From Eupeodes corollae (lineage: Eukaryota; Arthropoda; Insecta; Diptera; Syrphidae): a stretch of 64,000 nucleotides of DNA. Made by a program: the position numbers and the translations under genes. The DNA lies in assembly GCF_945859685.1 (NCBI RefSeq), contig NC_079147.1, positions 257,166,572-257,230,571 of the forward strand. The letters are read 5' to 3'. The notes beneath the pieces are model-generated. The model was not told where the DNA came from, searched no databases, and saw nothing but the letters and a program-made list of their open reading frames with translations. Position 1 is the stretch's first letter, and each line of letters starts with the position of its first letter. Below, in pieces: positions 21,347 through 34,169 of this stretch.

Positions 21347-21807
21347 CTATTATCTTATGGTTATGTTTGATTAAAATCTCGAGATTAATTTTTTTGCAAA
21401 TGCAAAATGTACTTGCAATTGAATAAGTCGCAAGTGAAAAAGGAACTGTAAAATGGGCGTGGTAGTCCTTGGCTTTATTTTATTGCTTTTTAAGCTTTTT
21501 GAAATTAAAATTATTATTATTATTTTAATAATCTTTTAATTTCGTTTTAAGGAAAACAAAAATAGAACTGCTTAAAGTGATTTTTATTTTCATAATTTTT
21601 GCTTCTTTACAAACATACATAAAATATGCAAATTTAGTTAACATTGTTCGACTCATTTTTAAGTATTAAAAGAAATAAAGTGGTCCTTAGGAGATAAAGA
21701 GATTTTCAATAAGGGTGGGTAGATGTTGATCTGGAATAAAACAAGCTGTATGTGAGTTATTAACAAAATTATTATTATTTTTTTCTAAAAGGCACATGTA
21801 TGCCATT
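21347..21807. other. No gene seen
   Basis: AT-rich sequence with a short ATT repeat near 21509-21530 and no recognised feature. Confidence 0.4.
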
Positions 21808-22042
21808 ATGTGTAGAATTAGACATCATTCAAATGCCCCCCTGGGCTTCTCAGGATAGACGGATCCTAGTGGTGTAATTTTTAATAAGTCTTCCGCATAG
21901 TTCCTGCTGAATTTAAGCGATAGCCTGTGTTATGTTCACCTTAAGGGCATCGGTCGATTATTGTTTCTTTGCATAGACTTTGAGGGGTCAAATCGCATGA
22001 TCTTGGTAGCCAATTCACATCACCCCTACAAGAGATGACCTT
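21808..22042 (-). pseudogene. Mariner/IS630-type transposase relic, C-terminal end
   Basis: The reverse strand gives 'NWLPRSCDLTP' near 22010, the region of the third catalytic acidic residue in insect mariner-type transposases. Then come 'TDALKVNITQAI' (about 21950), 'QQELCGRLIKNY' (about 21910) and 'GGIWMM' (about 21830), which match the tail of the same kind of protein seen complete at 40630-40823. Frames shift and stops occur. Only the last ~80 codons are recognisable. Confidence 0.6.
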
Positions 22043-22052
22043 GCCCTCAAAT

Positions 22053-25000
22053 CTTACTTACTTACTTAAGGCGGCGCTACAGTCCTGTGTGAACTAGGGC
22101 CTCACCCAACAAACTTCTTCATTTAGCTCGGTCAATTGCTAGGTATCTCCAGTTTCGCGCTCCAAGTTGGTTAAGTCACTTTCCACATGTACGCACCACC
22201 TGATCCGCGGTCTTCCTCTACTGCGCTATCCTATCGGTGTCGACTTTCCGAGCCGGAGCATTGGTTTCCATGCGCTCTACGTGACCCAGCCATCTTAGTC
22301 GTTAGACTTTTACTCTTCTGGCTAAGTCTACGTCACTGTACAGCCAGTCGTTCCATCTTCTCCTCCACTCCCCTTCGATGCATACGGGACCGTAGATCAC
22401 ACGAAGAACTTTTCTCTCGAAGCGACACAAGGTGCTTTCATCCGCTTTTGTCATAATCCATGCTTCTGCACCGTATAGCAGGACGGAGATGATAAGGGTC
22501 TTATAAGGCAACACTTTGGTCCTTCGAGATATGACTTTGCTACTCAATTGCTTTCTTAGCCCAAAGAAACAGCGGTTGGCAAAAGTTTTTTTTCGTTTGA
22601 TCTCAGCGCTGGTGTTGTTTTCTGCGTTTACAGCGGAGCCTAGGTAGATGGAGTCCTTGACTGCCTCAAAGTTACGTCTGTCGATGGTGACGTTTTGGCC
22701 AAAACGTCGGTGTTGTATGTCCTTTCTTGACGACAGCATGTACTTTGTTTTGCCCTCATTAACCATTAAACACATTTTTGCCGCGTCTGCCTCAATACTC
22801 ACAAAAGCCCCATTGACATCACGCTGAGTTCTGCCGAATATGTGAATGTCATCAGCATATGCCAGTGATTGGACAGACGTGCGAGCTCCGCACTATTCTT
22901 TCAAGCAAGATGTTAAACAAATCGCATGACAGCGCATCACCTTGTCTAAAACCTTTTTTTCCAACCTTCCATGGTCATCCTGTACAAACGGTCGAGTTTG
23001 GCAGGGATGCCAAAACTAGACATGGCTCTAAACAGCTAGTCCCCGTAGATGATGTCATATGCGGCCTTGATATCGATGAAAAGATGGTGTGTGTCGATTT
23101 GATGTTTTTGGTTTTTTTCAGGATCTGCCGTAATGGGAAATTTGATGGACTGTAGACTTTTCTTATCTGTAACCACACTGATATGGACCTATCAGGTTGT
23201 TGACGATGAGCTTTAGACGTTCACACATTACGGCAGAGAAGAATTTATAGGCGACGTTAAGTAGACTGATTCCTCTATAGTTGGCGCTGTTTAGAGGGCC
23301 TCCTTTTTTCAGGATCGGGCAAACAATACTGAGGCTTTCTTCCGACTATATCTTGCACATAAGTTGGTGCATGCTCCTAACCAAAGAGCCTTCATTTCTA
23401 GGTTTATGTATCTGTGAATTTCGTTTTAGATGTTCATTAAACTTTCGAACTTAATTCCTGCTTTTAAACCTCTCAACATCTTCAACCGCACGCTTCTCAT
23501 GTCCTCTCTTTTTCCTACTGAGAGATCGTCGATCCTCTCGCTGCTTCTGCTCATAGAGCTCATGAGCAGCTCTCGTTCTTTTATGCAGTGCCGCTTTGCA
23601 TGCCTGTTGTTTGGCTGCATTTGCCTGCCGAAATTCCTCATCAAAATAGGGGTTCCTTGTTGGTGGCTGTTTGAATCCCAGCACATCACATACGGCTTCT
23701 CTGATTGCATCTTGGCAATGTTGCCACTGGTTTTCGATACATTGTGTTGGCGGCAGAGAACTTCGAGAGGGGTAGGTTGGGAGGTAGAAATGGCGATCTC
23801 AAGGCAACCTAGCCTGAGATCCAATTAGTGCTGTAGTGCGCCGCGCCGTTTTGATACCAATAAGTCGTTGGACCTTTGATTGAAAGGGATAGATTGATAG
23901 AGAAGCTTCAAAGCGATTATGTTAGAGCCATTTTGTCGCATTGAGTAAAAAGTTAAGGTCTCTAATCTTTGTCTCAGATAGCTCATCGAGTTCTTGAAAG
24001 AATGCTTTTCCAAAGCATTTCATTCTGGTGTTTGCCAAAGCAGGACATTTGCAGAGGAAATGGATTATGGTTTCACTTTCTCTTTGGTCACTACAGCTAC
24101 GGCAAAAAGTTTTGTAAGAGATACCCAAAGTCTCTACATGAACTCCTATAGGCCAATTTCCGGTAGAAACCGCAACAATCCTGGCTATGTCTTGCCTTGG
24201 CCTGCATAGAAGATCGTTTGTACGGGTTTTGCTATAGGTGGGCCATATCTTCCTAGATATAATGCAGTTGGGTAAATTGCTCCACCTTCGGTTTGATTCA
24301 GTTTGGTAGATAGAAAAAAATTTAACCCTTCATAGCACCAAGAGGAATGTTAACCATTTCCGCAAGTGAGCTATGAAGGGCCGATCCTTGCCTGGCTAGC
24401 TCGTCAGCCTGTTCATTTTCCACGATACCACTATGGCCCGGAACCCAAATCAGGGTGACACCGAGGTTAATATTCAGGCTCGCAAGCTCATCGCGACATT
24501 ACTGGACCAATTTAGATGAGGATGTGGCCGAGTTAATGGATTTGACAGCTGCCTGACTGTCTGTAAAGATAGCCACATTACGGTTTTGATTTGGGTTTTG
24601 TTTAAGTATCTCAAGTATCTTTAAGTATCGCCTACTCACTTTCGGGATAAAAACTGCTTTGACCTGTTTCCATGACATGGGCACATGTTTGAGAAGGAGA
24701 CATCCTTTAAAAATTTGTTCCAGCCATGGAGCTGCCACATCATACAACTTTTGTAGCATAACTGGCAGTATGCCATTCATGCCTGGGGATTTATATGGAG
24801 AAAAAGTATTGATGGCCCACAAAATATTTTCTCTGGTTATAATGGAATTGACTGGCTCCACATGAGCTACGTTTAGCTCTGTGGTTTCAAGCAATTCGGG
24901 GTTATCACTCTCGCAGTCGCAACCCGGAAAGTGCGTCTTCATCAGTAGCTCAAGAGGTTCGGCTGGAGAGGCTGTCCAGGTTCCATCAGGCTTTTTTAGA

Positions 25001-27025
25001 AATGAAGGATTACAATGTTACTTCGATAAAACTTTGCTGAGCCTTGCGGAGTCCTTTATGTCTTCGATTGATTGACCGTATTTTGGCTGATGACAGGGCT
25101 TGCTTGTAAATTTTAAGAGAGTCTTTATACGGTTGTTAAAACTTATGTTTGTGGCAGATATTGAAAATTGTCCTCGTCATTTTCCTAGGACTGGACAGTT
25201 CTTCATTCCAAAACGAAGGAAGGGTTTTACGGCTATATTTAACTGGGCAAGTGACTCTAAAAGCTTTACTTATAGAAGTTTCAAAGGTTTTCACCTTCAA
25301 GGTCAAGGTCTCCTATCGACACAGTGAGATTCGGTAAGTTGCTTTGTTTGGAATTCGCAATTTGACTGAATTTCGTCCAGTCAGTTCTTTTGGGATTTCT
25401 GTAAGGCGGAGGGTTTTTCGGCTCGAAATTAATTTGAAAAAGAATCCACTTGTGATGCGAAAACGAATTCAAAGGGGAAACTCTCCAATTCTCCACTAAT
25501 AAATTACGGTTGTTTACTAGAGTAACATTAAGCACATCCTCCCATCCATCATAATTTTCCGAGCTCGGAAAGACGAAAGTGGGAGTATTGCTTCTGTTAC
25601 AAATGGTCATATTATTTTCAATAATAAAATCAAAAAGTGATCACAGATTTTCCCCAAAGGGTATGCCGAGCATTTGCATCGCCTCCGATCAGAAGGTTTG
25701 TCTTTTTGATGTTAGCTTCGGTTATGATTTTGCACACCTCCTCCGGAGGCGATGGTGCATTATGGGCAGAGTAAAAAGAGGCCATCAGCAAACCCTGTGT
25801 ATTCTTGTGTTTAAATCTAACAACTGTCAGATCGGGAGTGCTAAAATTTGGACATAAAAACCTTTTAAATGTTTCTTAGCTAAAATACAAGTTCTGGGAT
25901 TACCTTGATCTGCGGTTTTATTAAAGAGGTCGTATTGGTTGTCTTGGAGGCCTCGCACCTTGAGGTCGTTTATCCACGGTTCTTGGACAACGCCAATGTC
26001 GAAGTTTCCCTCCCTAATGAAAACTCTCAGATTATCTGAAGCGCACTTAGAGTGCTTCAGATTAATCTGGATGACCTTCAGCGCGTTTTTTAATTATTTG
26101 TAGCTGCAGAGCTGGGGCCTGGCAACTCGCTAGGGATCTTGACTCCGCTTATAACATCGTTATCCTCGACGTTGTCATCAGCTTTGAGGTTACTTGTTAC
26201 TCGGTCGGAGAACGATTTGGCGATCTCTTGCGATTGTAGCCGTTCGACGTTGTACCTTCTCCCAGCACCTCCCTGTTTTACCTTGTGTCTGTAAACCCGA
26301 AGTGCTAACTTGCCTCCTCGTAAAGTTCGGACATCCATGATGCTTCAAGCGTGTCTGGCGTCGATCGCAATATGGTCAATCTGGTTGACCAATCCAAATA
26401 AGCGCTGTTGGTTTTTTCGGTAGCAGTCACCATAGTAAATGTCACAGTTTTTCATTTTCTTTTTGCCCGGCCCATCCCATCGTATCTCCTGGATGGCGGT
26501 GATAATATCTACTTTATAGCAGTTGAGGGACCTAACATTCCACGTGCATATTCGAAGTTCGTTGTCCTTAATTCGTTTGCGTAGGTTGTCAACAGTACAA
26601 CATGTCAGGCTTGTTGGTGCTTCGCAACTATGATGTTTTTACGTAGCCAGGAAGTCACTCCGACGGCACAACCCAAAACCTGGAGGGTCAAATCCTTAGT
26701 ATAACTCCAAGGACAGGGAGCCGGATAAACTGCTCCTTATAGGCCTGGGCTCCGAATAAGTCGTAGAAGCCCTATACGGTGTAGTAGTTCAACCTGTAGA
26801 CGCCACCTTTAATTCGATTTTGCGAATTCGTCCGCTGCCTTCTGGATAAGACGAGGTGCCTTAGTAGAAACACTTCTCCCCCCTCCCTCATTTGCTGGCC
26901 CCAACAACTTTCCTCTGGGGTTGGAACCCAATCTCCAGTTGATTTACTGATGTTCACCACTGGGAGATGAGAGTAGTAGTTGATAGACAGAGTTAGGTTT
27001 TGAGAAAAACCTGTAGGCGCTTTTG
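22053..27025 (-). mobile_element. RTE-clade LINE, copy 2, full-length but split by a nested LINE
   Basis: The two parts are 22053-23765 (3' half) and 26184-27025 (5' half). The 3' half covers the (TAAG)n tail, 'RRRW', 'YLGSAVNAENNTSAEIK' (about 22620) and up to 'FKQPPTRN' (about 23660). The 5' half covers the endonuclease start 'CTWNV' (about 26550), 'IDHIAIDAR' (about 26375), the end of the endonuclease, and about 390 bp of 5' untranslated sequence (26635-27025) not present in copy 1. Aligned with copy 1, the break falls at its position 5279-5282, exactly where the LOA-like LINE begins and ends. Stops and frameshifts in both halves, and loss of about 150 bp near 23170-23400, show it is dead. 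Confidence 0.85.
23766..26183 (-). mobile_element. R1/LOA-like LINE, copy 2, nested inside the RTE element
   Basis: The reverse strand starts at about 26183 with a short 5' region, then an endonuclease opening 'LKVIQINLKHSKCA' (about 26065) and 'VVQEPWINDLKVRGL' (about 25990). It continues with 'TNLLIGGDANARHTLWG' (about 25690), 'PYKSPGMNGILP' (RT start, about 24790) and 'SWKQVKAVFIPK' (about 24650). At about 24620 the RT jumps straight into RNase H ('AIFTDSQAAVKSIN', about 24570), so most of the reverse transcriptase including its catalytic box is deleted. The remainder matches copy 1 through the cysteine block (about 24090), the 3' hairpin (23794-23821) and the ACC-rich tail (23771-23785). 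It shares only CCT with both RTE flanks, so the target duplication is very short or absent. Confidence 0.85.
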
Positions 27026-27104
27026 TCCTATTGAATACACATTGCACATGTCTACCATTTAAACATCTATCCATAAGGTTCTTAATAAAATTCGAATTTC
27101 TATT

Positions 27105-27335
27105 TTGACTTAAAATTGTTTAAAGAGCGCAATGCTCTCAACGTGTGCTTTAACGAACACTCATTTTGATAATAAAGTTTTATCATTTGAACGTGCTGTT
27201 CATTGGTGTAACTTGCCATTATGATTTGGTATTAATAACTGAATAATAAACAAAAGATTTGACAGATGTCACCAAAACAAAATGGCTGCCAAAATCTACA
27301 AACGCCAATTGACAAACCCTTTCGATAAAAAAAAT
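27105..27335 (-). pseudogene. Mariner-type element, 5' end and transposase N-terminus only
   Basis: The reverse strand has 'YTNEQHVQMIKLYYQNE' (about 27215-27165) followed by 'LKHTLRALR' (about 27150), the first helix-turn-helix of mariner/IS630-type transposases. Upstream (27225-27335) is an untranslated end nearly identical to 43965-44085 ('GACAGATGTCACCAAA'). The match ends at about 27105, so nothing of the catalytic domain is left. Confidence 0.7.
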
Positions 27336-30274
27336 TCTTTAAAATCTCTACAGTCATTTTTGTTAAAATATTTCTTGATTAATTTTACGAGTATATCATA
27401 AACAAAGTATATATATTTACGGATAGATTTAAATTCCATATTCGTCTGTAAGTACGTCCATCTATATCTGAACTTAAAATAAATTTTAAGCTTTCAAAAT
27501 TTATTTCAATCGTTTCGGTACGTTTAATTACTTTCATTAATGTCCAATGCTTCCTCAATGCTAACTAAATAACAACCAATAATGAAAACTGTCTGGTAAT
27601 AAAACTAGGTACATCGTAAAATATTTGATTTTATAGTCCAGGAAGTCTTTCTAGCACTTTCTGATACTAAACGCTTGTAATTGGAAACTGTAAAGGCCTT
27701 AATGAGCTTTAGTACTATTTTGACGATAGACAGAACTCCCTATAAGTAGTATATTTAGGTATCTATTATACACCGACTCATTTCAGAACATCCAAAAATA
27801 ATGCAAATGTTGACAAATGATGTCCCATACTCGTGGTTTTGATACTGCATAGCATATTAACCCAACTCATATACAGTGATGGGTTATTTAAAAATCTATT
27901 CACACCTCTCTCTGACGTCGATGACGATGTCGACAAAAAGAGCGTTTATTATTTTTGGAACGATCCTCATAGTTCGCCATCTGCAGCAGCGGAAGGCGTT
28001 AATTATATATACGCGACCAAAAACGAAGGAAATACAACTTGGCTCATAAATTTACAACTGGCCCGAAAAACCACTGCTGTCAAAAACTCTATTAGATTGT
28101 CATAATACTGCGACAAGCGACACCAATTCTGAAAAAAAACACACAACCCAAAATCAGAGAGTGTCGAACATAAATCAAAAGTGGACCTCATTTAGAATAC
28201 CAAATCCAAATGATTAGTAGATTTGTGTCCGATGATGGCGATGCGATGGCGTAAAGCGACGAACTTCCATTTCCAAGCGATGCGGTATGATGATGATGTT
28301 TGACCAAAAATTTAAAATGCAATCGCGTACAACGTTGCTGGTGATGGTACTGTCACTGGTACTGCTACTGGTACCTGCAGGGTTGGCGGTGGTTGTGGTG
28401 GTGGTATGGTTGGGTTAGGGTATCTACCTTTTGGGGTTGGAGTGAGTTGTAGTTAGTGAGTTGGTGACGGTGGGTGATGATGATAGTACACAGTAAAGAA
28501 TTTGAAATTCAACAACCAGAGCGGGATGCTCCAAAGCCATACAGGATACAGCGGAACCTAACCTTTAACCTATACCTGATGGTGGTCTAGTGTCTATATG
28601 CGAGTTCGCCTTTCGATTCGCTATCTCCTGATTAAAATTCAAGGCACAATCCTCGGTGATGGTAGAACGAAACAATTAGAACCTCAACGTGGGAAGAGGG
28701 AGGGGGAGGGATAGTCATCACCACCGGACGAGGACGAGAACATAAGAACAACCGATACAACACGGTGAGCTGTAATGATGATAATCTTTTAATAGTGCCA
28801 GGTGATGTTCATCACCCAACCAAACCAAACCCCCACCCACCCATTTATCCACCCATTTATTCAGCCAGCCAGAATCAGAGCATCAGTGCACCGGTATATT
28901 GTAGGTATAGAGCTTGCGAGTTGCGGAGCACGTATGCGTCAACAATGTAAGATTTATTTTCTATTATCCGATGCAACTGTTCCACCCTCATAGTCATCTA
29001 TTTGACATGAGGAACCATTTATCTCCCACATTGTTAGATATTGGTTTTGTGCCACACGGGAGGATCCCAAGCCCAACCAAAAAGACAAAGCGAGACCAAA
29101 CTTCATTGGTATTCAAGGCGCCACGATTTAAAACAAAAGACTTACAGCTGGGCGGGCTTGGGGCATCATCACCAGGAACATGGAAATAAACACGAGTGAA
29201 TCCTTTACCCTTCCTCCGATAACCACTAAACTGCTACTAAGCAGCTTAGCGCTGAAAATAGTTTGATAAATACACGGAAGCAAACAAAGAAGAAAACAAA
29301 AACAAAAAAAATAGTACGTAGCTAGTAGAATTCTGGAGTTTCTGATTTTCTATTCAATAAAAGTTCAGTCCGGAAATCCTTTCACTGGGGCTATATAGAC
29401 AAAGAGTATAGAATAGTATCTGTATAGAAAGAAGACAGATGAACAGAAAAAAAATTAAGAGTCCCCCGGAACCCGGAAGTGAATCAGAGAAAACAAAAGG
29501 ATCTCGATGTTGAGCGAATAGTTGGCTTTTTTGTATAACGAGAGCGAATACGGACGACGACACGTCAAAAACGAGGAGCAGGAGACTGCTTGACGCTTAG
29601 TTTCTGGATAAATTACTGTTGGTGACAAATCGTGCATCATTGATGGTTGACATGTAGCACAGCGTATCATCAGATGCCTCAAGCTATATGTAGACGAGAG
29701 ATGTGGAAGTGGATGTGATGGAAGTCCTTTTTTTTATATAGAAAACATTGTTTGACTTGTTGTTCAATTTACCATTGGGAGCGTAAACACAAAAATGAAA
29801 AAAAAAAAACGCAAACAAACTTTTAAAAAAAACACGAACGCGCCATGGAGCGAGACGTGTGTGAATAATTTTCGCTTCCCACATGAGATTTTTTAGAAAA
29901 CCAGGGAGGTTGGAAAATTTAATATTAATGATGTGTTGGGTTTTACATTTAGGTAAGGTATACGCACTGTATACAGTTCAAAAATACTTATTTGTGTAAA
30001 GAAAGCCAAACTCGTTAATATTCAGCAAGCAGGAAGAGGTATGTGTGTCTTTAAGCATTTAGGAAATAAAGAAAATGTTGGCAATAAAAGCAGAGGAAAC
30101 AAATTTGAAGAAGTATTATAATTTATATAGAGCACCAAACCTCAGACGGGGTTATATCGATTAGCCAAATGATGATTACGAGTGGGATATCTTATGAGAT
30201 TAATATAGCAATTTTATTTGTACATGTTTTTTTTTAATTTAATTTATATTGTCTTATAAATTTTTTTAAGATAC
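27336..30274. other. About 2.9 kb without mobile-element or gene signatures
   Basis: Less AT-rich than its surroundings, with GGT/GTG-rich (28330-28470) and CAC/CCA-rich (28820-28870) simple sequence and purine runs near 28690. Short open frames (27833-28105, 28765-28950, 28914-29189) have no recognised domain and no convincing splice context. It may be host intergenic or intronic DNA. Confidence 0.5.
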
Positions 30275-30640
30275 ATAGGGTGCGCCAAATAACTTGCTTT
30301 TTCTTAAACAGGGCGGTTGAGTTGCACGCAATGTTGTCAGTATTCTGCTCTTAAAGTGAACAAAACTTCGTTCAACATAGCCCGATAACGAACGCCATTG
30401 ACTGTAACGTCCACTCCTTGCTCATTTTCGAATAATAACCGAATTATGCCTCTGGACCAGAATCCGCACCTAATAGTGACTGGTTTCAGGTGTATCGTCT
30501 TTTCAATGTATCTGTGAACCAAATTTGACAATTTTGTTTGGTTAGTTGAAAAGTGATTTTGCATAATTAACATACTACTTTTGTTTACCAATTTTACATT
30601 TGTATTAATTGTATTTGTCATTGTAATAATAAGGGGTAGT
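30275..30640 (-). pseudogene. Mariner-type transposase relic, middle part
   Basis: A 94-codon frame on the reverse strand joins an N-terminal piece to 'LKPVTIRCGFWSRGIIR' and 'NEQGVDVTVNGVRYRAMLN' (about 30480-30370). This matches 'CGLYAGGIIGPYFF' and 'RNVTMNGDRYRSML' of the copy at 40330-40430, a region between the first and second catalytic aspartates. Both aspartates are missing. The flank GTGCGCCAAATAACTTGC (30280-30297) is probably the element end. A deletion has fused distant parts of the protein in frame by chance. Confidence 0.65.
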
Positions 30641-31762
30641 TGCTTCTAGCTAAAACTGCTGTAAGCTCTTATCGCGCGTATGTATGATCATGTTATTTTG
30701 TCTTGTTGTCAACAATTTTGCATTAAATTCGATCTCTTTCCATAATCAACCACCGAGGTGCCAACATCTGATAATATTATTTAATAAATTATTTAACAAT
30801 TTTAATTACAATTTTAATTGAGTGTTTTCCTCGTCGATTCATTTTGCTGGTTTGATTAATAGACATTTTTTCATAAATGCTTCGAATTGATAATTATCAA
30901 ATCTGTTCAGTTACCATTCACAAAATAAGCACTAGTTGGAAAAAAACGTTAAATGGCGTACCCTTTATTAATTCTTTACATCACTTTAATCACAATTTAT
31001 TAACAAGAATAGAATACGATAGGAATATTTTACATTAAGATGTTTGTACGAAAGTACAATTACAAATGAGAATAAATTTACGGAGAGAAGACAGTTCAAC
31101 ATTTAAAGGAAACAAACCTTCTAAAAATTATCAAATACAGTCCACAAATGAGCTACATGTCAAATAATTAATGGAATTGTTGTATAATCGAATATACATT
31201 GTCTTGTGACTAAAAATATAATTCAAAATTGATTTTTACAAAGTGGTTGATGTTTTATTTCTTTGTTCTTTTTTTACTAATTTTTTATAACAAAAAACTT
31301 AGACATAACATTTGGTCCTTTTCGAACCGTTTTTTATGAAAATTAAACAATTATTTGAACAATACATTTTAAACAATTATTTGAACAATAAACTTTTCAA
31401 GAAGTGTGTGCAGTGAGTGCTATTAACTTCTACGAATAAAAAATTAATTAAAAGATCCAATAAGCGATTGATCAAAAATAATCACGTGAATTATTTGCAT
31501 AGACAATAATCGGTTTAATCAAGTGATTTTTACAAATTTTCTTAAATAATAACTTAATTTAACTTAAACTTAACTTAAAAACTAATTTAAAACTAATTTT
31601 GTACACTGAGGACATCAGCGGAGTCACCAAAAATCATCCTTAATATCAGCTACAGCATCAGTAACACACAAAGCACTAAGTTGCCTTTTTAAGTGTCGTA
31701 AACTTGTCTACATTTAACAACTGTTGTGTTCTGTTAAATTAAAAGAAAAAGAAATTATAAAA
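30641..31762. other. No gene; upstream of the BEL element
   Basis: AT-rich. A 22-bp unit beginning TTAAACAATTATTTG is duplicated at 31344-31365 and 31370-31391. I looked for a 5' LTR repeated after 36175 and found none, so the leader or LTR of the BEL element here is decayed or was never complete. Confidence 0.4.
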
Positions 31763-33601
31763 ATGGCTGAAACTAAAAATTATAAATACGGTGAGCTGCA
31801 GAAAGGTATTTTAAGTAAGATGATAAAGGATCTTACCAACTTTAAAAAGGCTCCAAAAGAGCGTAGGGTGAAATCTTATGCCACAGGTCGTCTCAGTAAA
31901 TTGGAAGATGATTTGTCCACGTCAAAATCCTACCACGAAGCCATCATTGGGGCAGGTATGCTGGAAGATAATTTAAAAACAGAAGAGTTAGAGGTGGTAT
32001 ATGAACAAATAAATGATATATGTATACCTTGAATATCGTGCAGAGTTAGTAGAGGCAATCGAGAAATCTTCGCCAATGATTGCGGCTTTGTCAGATACGG
32101 GTGCTCCGCCCCTTTCTACAGCTGCATCATCATCGCATACGGGGATTCGACTACCTCGAATCGATCTGCCAAAATTCGACGGTTCATATACCACCTGGCG
32201 TGCTTTTCAAGATAGGTTCCAGGCTCTCGTCCACAATAATAAGAGCATAGACGACATTGACAAACTGCACTTTTTACAATCATGTCTAATTGGTGACGCA
32301 AATCGATTTTTGCAAAATTTGTCAGTGGAGGCAGCGAATTATGATAAGGCTTGGGAGCTTTTGAAGGAAAGGTATGACCATAAGCGCATTCTGGTCCACA
32401 TCCAAATGCAGAAGCTTTTTGGCCAACCCTCCGTGCCTTGTGAAACTGCTGCTGGTCTTCGGGATCTTCTCTACACAACAAGAGAATGTTGTCTGGCGTT
32501 AGAAAACATGGACGTTCCGGTTTCTAAGTGGGATACGGTTCTCATTTGGTTCCTTAACCAAAAACTTCCTGGTACGAGCCAAAAACTATGGGAAGAGAGG
32601 TTAGGAAACAGAAAGGACTTACCAAATTTCAAAGAATTTACCGATTTTTTGGAAACTCGTTTCCGGACTTTGGAAGTTGTTGGTCAGCAGGAAACTAGAG
32701 CGGCAGGCAGAAACAAAGATGAGCCACTCGTCAATCCAAGGCCTCGTTTCCAGCCAGCCAAAGCAAAGGTGTTGCATGCTAAACAGGTCGTTAAGCAGCC
32801 GGTCAAACCAATTGCGAAGACAGTTCCTGTTGAGCAGTTGTCATGTAAATTGTGCAACCAAACCAAACACACGCTGAGAAGATGTCAACGATTCCTCAAC
32901 ATGGACATCATGGGGCGAAAGGAGACAGTACGCAGACTAAAAGTATGCGAAAATTGTCTGTCTTATGGGCACATCGTTCAAGATTGTCTAAGTTTCAGCA
33001 GTTGCTTTTTTTGCCAACAAAGGCATCATTCGCTGTTGCACCAACAACAATACCAACAACAACAATACCAACAACAACAACCACAGCAACCAACAACGTC
33101 AAATACATCTGCTCAGGCGAGGAACCACCGTACAAATACTCTTCAGGCGTCCGTGAACCCTCACGCGCCTGAATTCCAGCCGATGACGGGACAACAACTC
33201 CAATCAAACGGATACACTTTGAATTACCACACGTCGCATGGTGATCATCGACAAACACACCAGGTGCTTCTAGCGACAGCAGTTGTGAAGGCGCGAGCAG
33301 CAGATGGGAAGCTACGCCTTCTACGTGCTCTGATCGACACAGGCTCAGAAACGTCCTTCATCACAGAAGCTGCCGCACAACTGCTGAAGTTAGAAAAGCG
33401 ACGTACCATTGCCGAGGTATCTGGGTTAGGGTTGGTCAGCAGCGGCATAACGCAACACTCCGTCGAAGTACGTTTTGCATCCCGACACTCGACGTTTGAG
33501 ACAGCTGTACAAGCTTTGGTATTCAAGTCGCTGACTGGGCATCTCCCGACCCAACGAGTGACACCCGACACCCTGAACTCCGTTTCAGCCAAATCAGACT
33601 G
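31763..33601 (+). pseudogene. BEL gag and protease, frameshifted
   Basis: The start 'MAETKNYKYGEL' (31763) was chosen because it begins the charged N-terminal region usual in BEL gag. The first 80 or so codons run in one frame to 32032. The rest continues in another frame from about 32030 to 33602. 'LPKFDGSYTTWRAFQDRF' (about 32168) marks the BEL gag core, followed by cysteine/histidine motifs 'CKLC', 'CENCLSYGH' and 'CFFCQQRHH' (32845-33030) for nucleic-acid binding. A glutamine run from a CAA repeat spans about 33035-33090. The protease active site 'LIDTGSETSF' lies at about 33330. The gag core is well kept; the single frameshift separates it from its N-terminus. Confidence 0.85.
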
Positions 33602-33607
33602 AAGATG

Positions 33608-34138
33608 ACATTGCATGTGACAAACACTTTTCGATGCACACAAAGCGCCTACCTGACGGGCGTTATGAGGTTAAGCTGCCCTTCAAAGGTGAAGGCTGTC
33701 CAGCGATGGGTTCCAGTCGACAAAGCGCTTATAGACGATTTCTGCACTTAGAAAAGAAGCTTGAGAGCAATCCGAAGCTTCGTGCAGACTATAACAAATG
33801 TTTAAAAGAATATGAAGAACTCCATCACATGGAAGAAATTGATGTAAATGATGCGGTTTTACAAACCCCATTTCACTACTTTTTACCCCATCATGCGGCT
33901 TTTAAAGAAGCTAGCTCCACTATGAAGCTGAGAGTAGTATTTGATGCAGCAGCGAAAGCTTCGGACGGGAAATCCCTCAACGACCGGCTACTTGTGGGTC
34001 CAAAATTGCAGTCGAGCATCATAGATCTCGTTCTAAAATGGCGGACTCACCGAGTCACGTTTACGGCCGACATCGAAAAAATGTACAGACAAATTTTGGT
34101 TAGTTTCCCAGAGAGCAGAAGACGTCACCTGTAAAAAT
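33608..34138 (+). pseudogene. BEL reverse transcriptase, N-terminal part only
   Basis: 'GRYEVKLPF' (about 33659) is the usual BEL block before the reverse transcriptase. 'LRVVFDAAAK' (about 33930) and 'FTADIEKMYRQI' (about 34060) are RT motifs, the latter carrying the first catalytic aspartate. A stop occurs at 34132-34134. 'NTVTFGTASAPYLA' follows in another frame (about 34148), and soon after it the sequence jumps. The YVDD box and the rest of the RT are absent, so no polymerase can be made. Confidence 0.85.
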
Positions 34139-34169
34139 GTACAAAATGAATACAGTTACTTTTGGCACA

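Noticed and set aside
28765..29189. Two overlapping frames of about 60-90 codons
   Set aside because: Proline/histidine-rich translation of CCA/CAC simple sequence; no support.
31344..31391. 22-bp direct repeat as part of a 5' LTR
   Set aside because: No matching sequence was found after the BEL coding region.
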